This document shows, piece by piece, positions 23,890-25,632 of a stretch of 25,632 bases of DNA. The first letter of the stretch is position 1; each line of letters begins with the position of its first letter. Source of the stretch: an uncultured Roseburia sp. (GTDB taxonomy: Bacteria; Bacillota_A; Clostridia; Lachnospirales; Lachnospiraceae); contig CAAEAE010000131.1 in assembly GCA_900753715.1 (NCBI GenBank), forward strand, positions 1 to 25,632, read 5' to 3'. The notes below the pieces were generated by a model. That model made no database searches, was not told the origin of the DNA, and was given only the letters and a program-made list of their open reading frames with translations. Made by a program: the position numbers and the translations under genes.

Positions 23890-24939
23890 ATGAAAGAAAA
23901 AGCTTATTACGAGGATATCAATATCAAAAATGAGGTAAAACTGCGAAAGCTCTTAGAAAATCTGCCTTCTTTCTGCAAACAGTTTTTTATCGGGATTGAG
24001 CCTACCACTGCTTCCCGTACCAGACTTGCCTATGCTTACGATATCGGATGTTTTTTTGATTATCTGCACACGGTAAATCCAGTCTGTCAGAAGATAGCTA
24101 TCACACAGATTCCGCTTTCTATTCTGGATGAAATTACACCGATGGATATTGAGGAATACCTCTCGTATCTCAAATTCTATGAGAAAGACGGTGTGGAACA
24201 CACCAATGATGAGCGTGGATTAAAACGCAAGCTTGCCTCTCTGCGGAGTTTTTACCGTTATTATTATAAGAACAGCCTGATAGAAAATGACCCGGCAGTA
24301 AAGGTCGATATGCCCAAAATTCATGAGCAGGCAATTACAAGACTTGATGTAGATGAAGTTGCAAATCTGCTCGACGAAGTCGAATCCGGGGAGCAGCTCA
24401 CCGAACGCCAGCAGAAATATCATGAAAAGACAAAGATACGGGATGTCGCCATGCTCACCCTTCTGCTTGGCACAGGTATCCGTGTATCAGAGTGTGTCGG
24501 GCTTGATATGGAGAACGTTGATTTCCGGAACAATGGTATTAAAATTCACCGCAAAGGCGGCGCCGAAGTCGTTGTTTATTTTGGAGAGGAAGTGCGGGAT
24601 GCACTGCTCGCCTATATGGTCGAACGACAGAAAATTACTGCCGCGGACGGAAGCACCAATGCACTGTTTCTTTCGATGCAGAACAAACGAATCAGTGTCC
24701 GTGCGGTTGAAAATCTGGTAAAGAAATACTCAAAGCTTGTGACGAATTTAAAGCATATTACACCTCACAAACTGCGAAGTACATACGGAACTTCTCTGTA
24801 CCGGGAAACAGGCGATATTTATCTGGTTGCAGATGTATTGGGACATAAGGATGTCAATACCACCCGGAAACATTATGCTGCAATTGATGATGACCGCAGA
24901 CGAAGCGCTGCGAAATACGTAAAACTGCGGGAACCATAA
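23890..24939 (+). CDS. XerS-like tyrosine recombinase
   Basis: This 349-residue recombinase cuts and joins DNA through a phosphotyrosine. It has an N-terminal SAM-like core-binding domain with IPLSILDEITPMDIEEYLSYL. The catalytic domain keeps every key residue: Arg198 (GTGIRVSE), Lys222 (HRKGG), His293 and Arg296 (HKLR), His319 (LGHKD) and Tyr329 (KHYA). Length and N-terminal wording resemble single-recombinase XerS of streptococci more than XerC/XerD. It could resolve chromosome dimers or serve another site. I found no attachment or dif-like site beside it, and the context is housekeeping rather than mobile. ATG 23890 follows AGAAAGGAA. Confidence 0.85.
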   Translation: MKEKAYYEDINIKNEVKLRKLLENLPSFCKQFFIGIEPTTASRTRLAYAYDIGCFFDYLHTVNPVCQKIAITQIPLSILDEITPMDIEEYLSYLKFYEKDGVEHTNDERGLKRKLASLRSFYRYYYKNSLIENDPAVKVDMPKIHEQAITRLDVDEVANLLDEVESGEQLTERQQKYHEKTKIRDVAMLTLLLGTGIRVSECVGLDMENVDFRNNGIKIHRKGGAEVVVYFGEEVRDALLAYMVERQKITAADGSTNALFLSMQNKRISVRAVENLVKKYSKLVTNLKHITPHKLRSTYGTSLYRETGDIYLVADVLGHKDVNTTRKHYAAIDDDRRRSAAKYVKLREP

Positions 24940-24953
24940 AGGTTACCCGCAGT
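24924..24953 (-). terminator. Hairpin between convergent genes, likely terminator for the acyltransferase
   Basis: ACTGCGGG then AACC (24924-24935) pairs with GGTT and CCCGCAGT (24941-24944, 24946-24953), with one bulged A and a five-base loop. Read leftward, TTTT follows the stem; read rightward, no T-run does. It overlaps the stop codon of the recombinase (24937-24939) and lies about 70 bases beyond the leftward plsC-type stop. Confidence 0.65.
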
Positions 24954-25022
24954 CAAAAGTTTCTGTAAACTGTGTTTTAAAAAGGAATTGGAGCGCCGGA
25001 ATGTCCGAAATACACTTTATTT

Positions 25023-25632
25023 CTAAGATAACACCTCATCTATTTTCTCCTGGATACGGTCTCTTACCAGATTGGCAATCTCCTGCGTCCTTAAAGAGCC
25101 ATATTCCTCAAAATAAATAGGTTTTAAATAGTGTACCTGAGTTGTTACCGGTCCCATCCAAAAACTGTTAAATACACGGTAAGAATCAATTAATGCAACC
25201 GGTACAATCGGTGCTTTAGATTTTAATGCAATCTTAAAACTGCCTGCTTTAAAGTTACAGACATTATTCCGGTTGTTAAAATCATATCCGCCCTCTGGAA
25301 ATAGGATATAGCGTGCACCATTTGATACTTCTTTTGCCACTTCATTGATGATGGAAAGTGCCTGCCGCACATTCTTCTTATCAAGTCTTTTTCCCTGTAC
25401 CAAATCCACAAATTCTTTCACCAGAATCGTATTGGACTTTGCCTTGTCCATCACTAAAGAGCATGGTCTGTCATGTGTATCCATAATACCAAGTGCATCA
25501 TATTTTCCCTGATGATTTGGATACATCATATATCCGCCCTCTGCAGGGAGATTTTCGGTTCCATATGCTTTGGTGTGAATCCCACCCGTACGCTTCATTA
25601 ATCGAATTGCGTGTCTGCAAAGTGCATAACGC
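25023..25632 (-). CDS. PlsC-type 1-acyl-glycerol-3-phosphate acyltransferase (5' end outside window)
   Basis: This leftward gene encodes a lysophospholipid acyltransferase-like membrane enzyme that would add a second acyl chain to make phosphatidic acid. At least 203 residues are visible. NHQGKYDALG gives the HX4D catalytic motif, and ILFPEGGYDF matches the FPEG substrate-binding motif. KAGSFKIALKSKAPIVPVALIDSY matches the later conserved region. The frame stays open upstream of an internal ATG at 25596-25598 (YALCRHAIRLMKRTGG) to the window edge. The true start and any N-terminal membrane helix probably lie outside. Its acyl acceptor cannot be told from this part. Confidence 0.88.
   Translation of the reverse strand, partial: RYALCRHAIRLMKRTGGIHTKAYGTENLPAEGGYMMYPNHQGKYDALGIMDTHDRPCSLVMDKAKSNTILVKEFVDLVQGKRLDKKNVRQALSIINEVAKEVSNGARYILFPEGGYDFNNRNNVCNFKAGSFKIALKSKAPIVPVALIDSYRVFNSFWMGPVTTQVHYLKPIYFEEYGSLRTQEIANLVRDRIQEKIDEVLS

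Noticed and set aside
24940..25022. Possible dif or attachment site beside the recombinase
   Set aside because: No imperfect palindrome of about 11-6-11 bases with Xer-like arms was found; only a terminator stem and a weak 5-bp hairpin are present.
1..25632. Mobile elements, CRISPR array, tRNA or rRNA genes
   Set aside because: No direct-repeat/spacer pattern, transposase, phage gene, cloverleaf or rRNA-like segment was seen on either strand.

Overview
This window is a dense, ordinary-looking stretch of a Firmicutes chromosome. Gene content, gene order, AGGAGG-type ribosome binding sites, TTGACA/TATAAT-type promoters and moderate GC all suggest a gut clostridium of the Lachnospiraceae (Roseburia/Agathobacter-like). 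That assignment is inferred from protein resemblance and synteny; no database search was run. I see no rRNA, tRNA, CRISPR array, insertion sequence or prophage, and no gene-free stretch over 300 bases. The largest gap is about 220 bases, before dtd.

Layout. (1) 1-4890: the 3' end of mutS, then mutL, miaA and a YnbB-type PLP enzyme, all rightward and tightly packed: mismatch repair plus tRNA modification. (2) 4868-14577: a cell-shape and division operon with a likely promoter at 4868-4896. It holds radC, a divergent mreB-like gene, mreC, mreD, a very long class B PBP (PBP2/mrdA), minD, a short minE, rodA, an mgsA-like gene and a DD-carboxypeptidase lipoprotein. Together these encode an elongasome, Min components and peptidoglycan trimming. 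(3) 14581-15205: a single-gene unit for a small P-loop protein with its own promoter and terminator, facing a leftward DUF378 membrane protein. (4) 15527-21581: an HlyD-like membrane protein, yggS, sepF, ylmH, aroB, lspA and rluD, apparently one operon. (5) 21595-22367: a cytidylate-kinase-like gene with its own promoter and terminator. (6) 22525-25632: leftward dtd diverging from ttcA and a XerS-like tyrosine recombinase, then a convergent partial plsC-type acyltransferase at the right edge.

I found no clear new biological system. The best leads are changes inside familiar genes. The methylglyoxal synthase homologue has Ala where the catalytic Asp of the GGDQQ motif should be. PBP2 carries about 235 extra residues between its dimerisation and transpeptidase domains. 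minD and minE sit together without minC, and MinE lacks its usual N-terminal membrane-targeting segment. The mreB-like protein has an altered phosphate-binding loop, and AroB has Thr at a normally Lys position. A near-consensus promoter points into the 3' end of dtd on the antisense strand. Hairpins at the radC leader and at the mgsA/carboxypeptidase junction may have regulatory roles.
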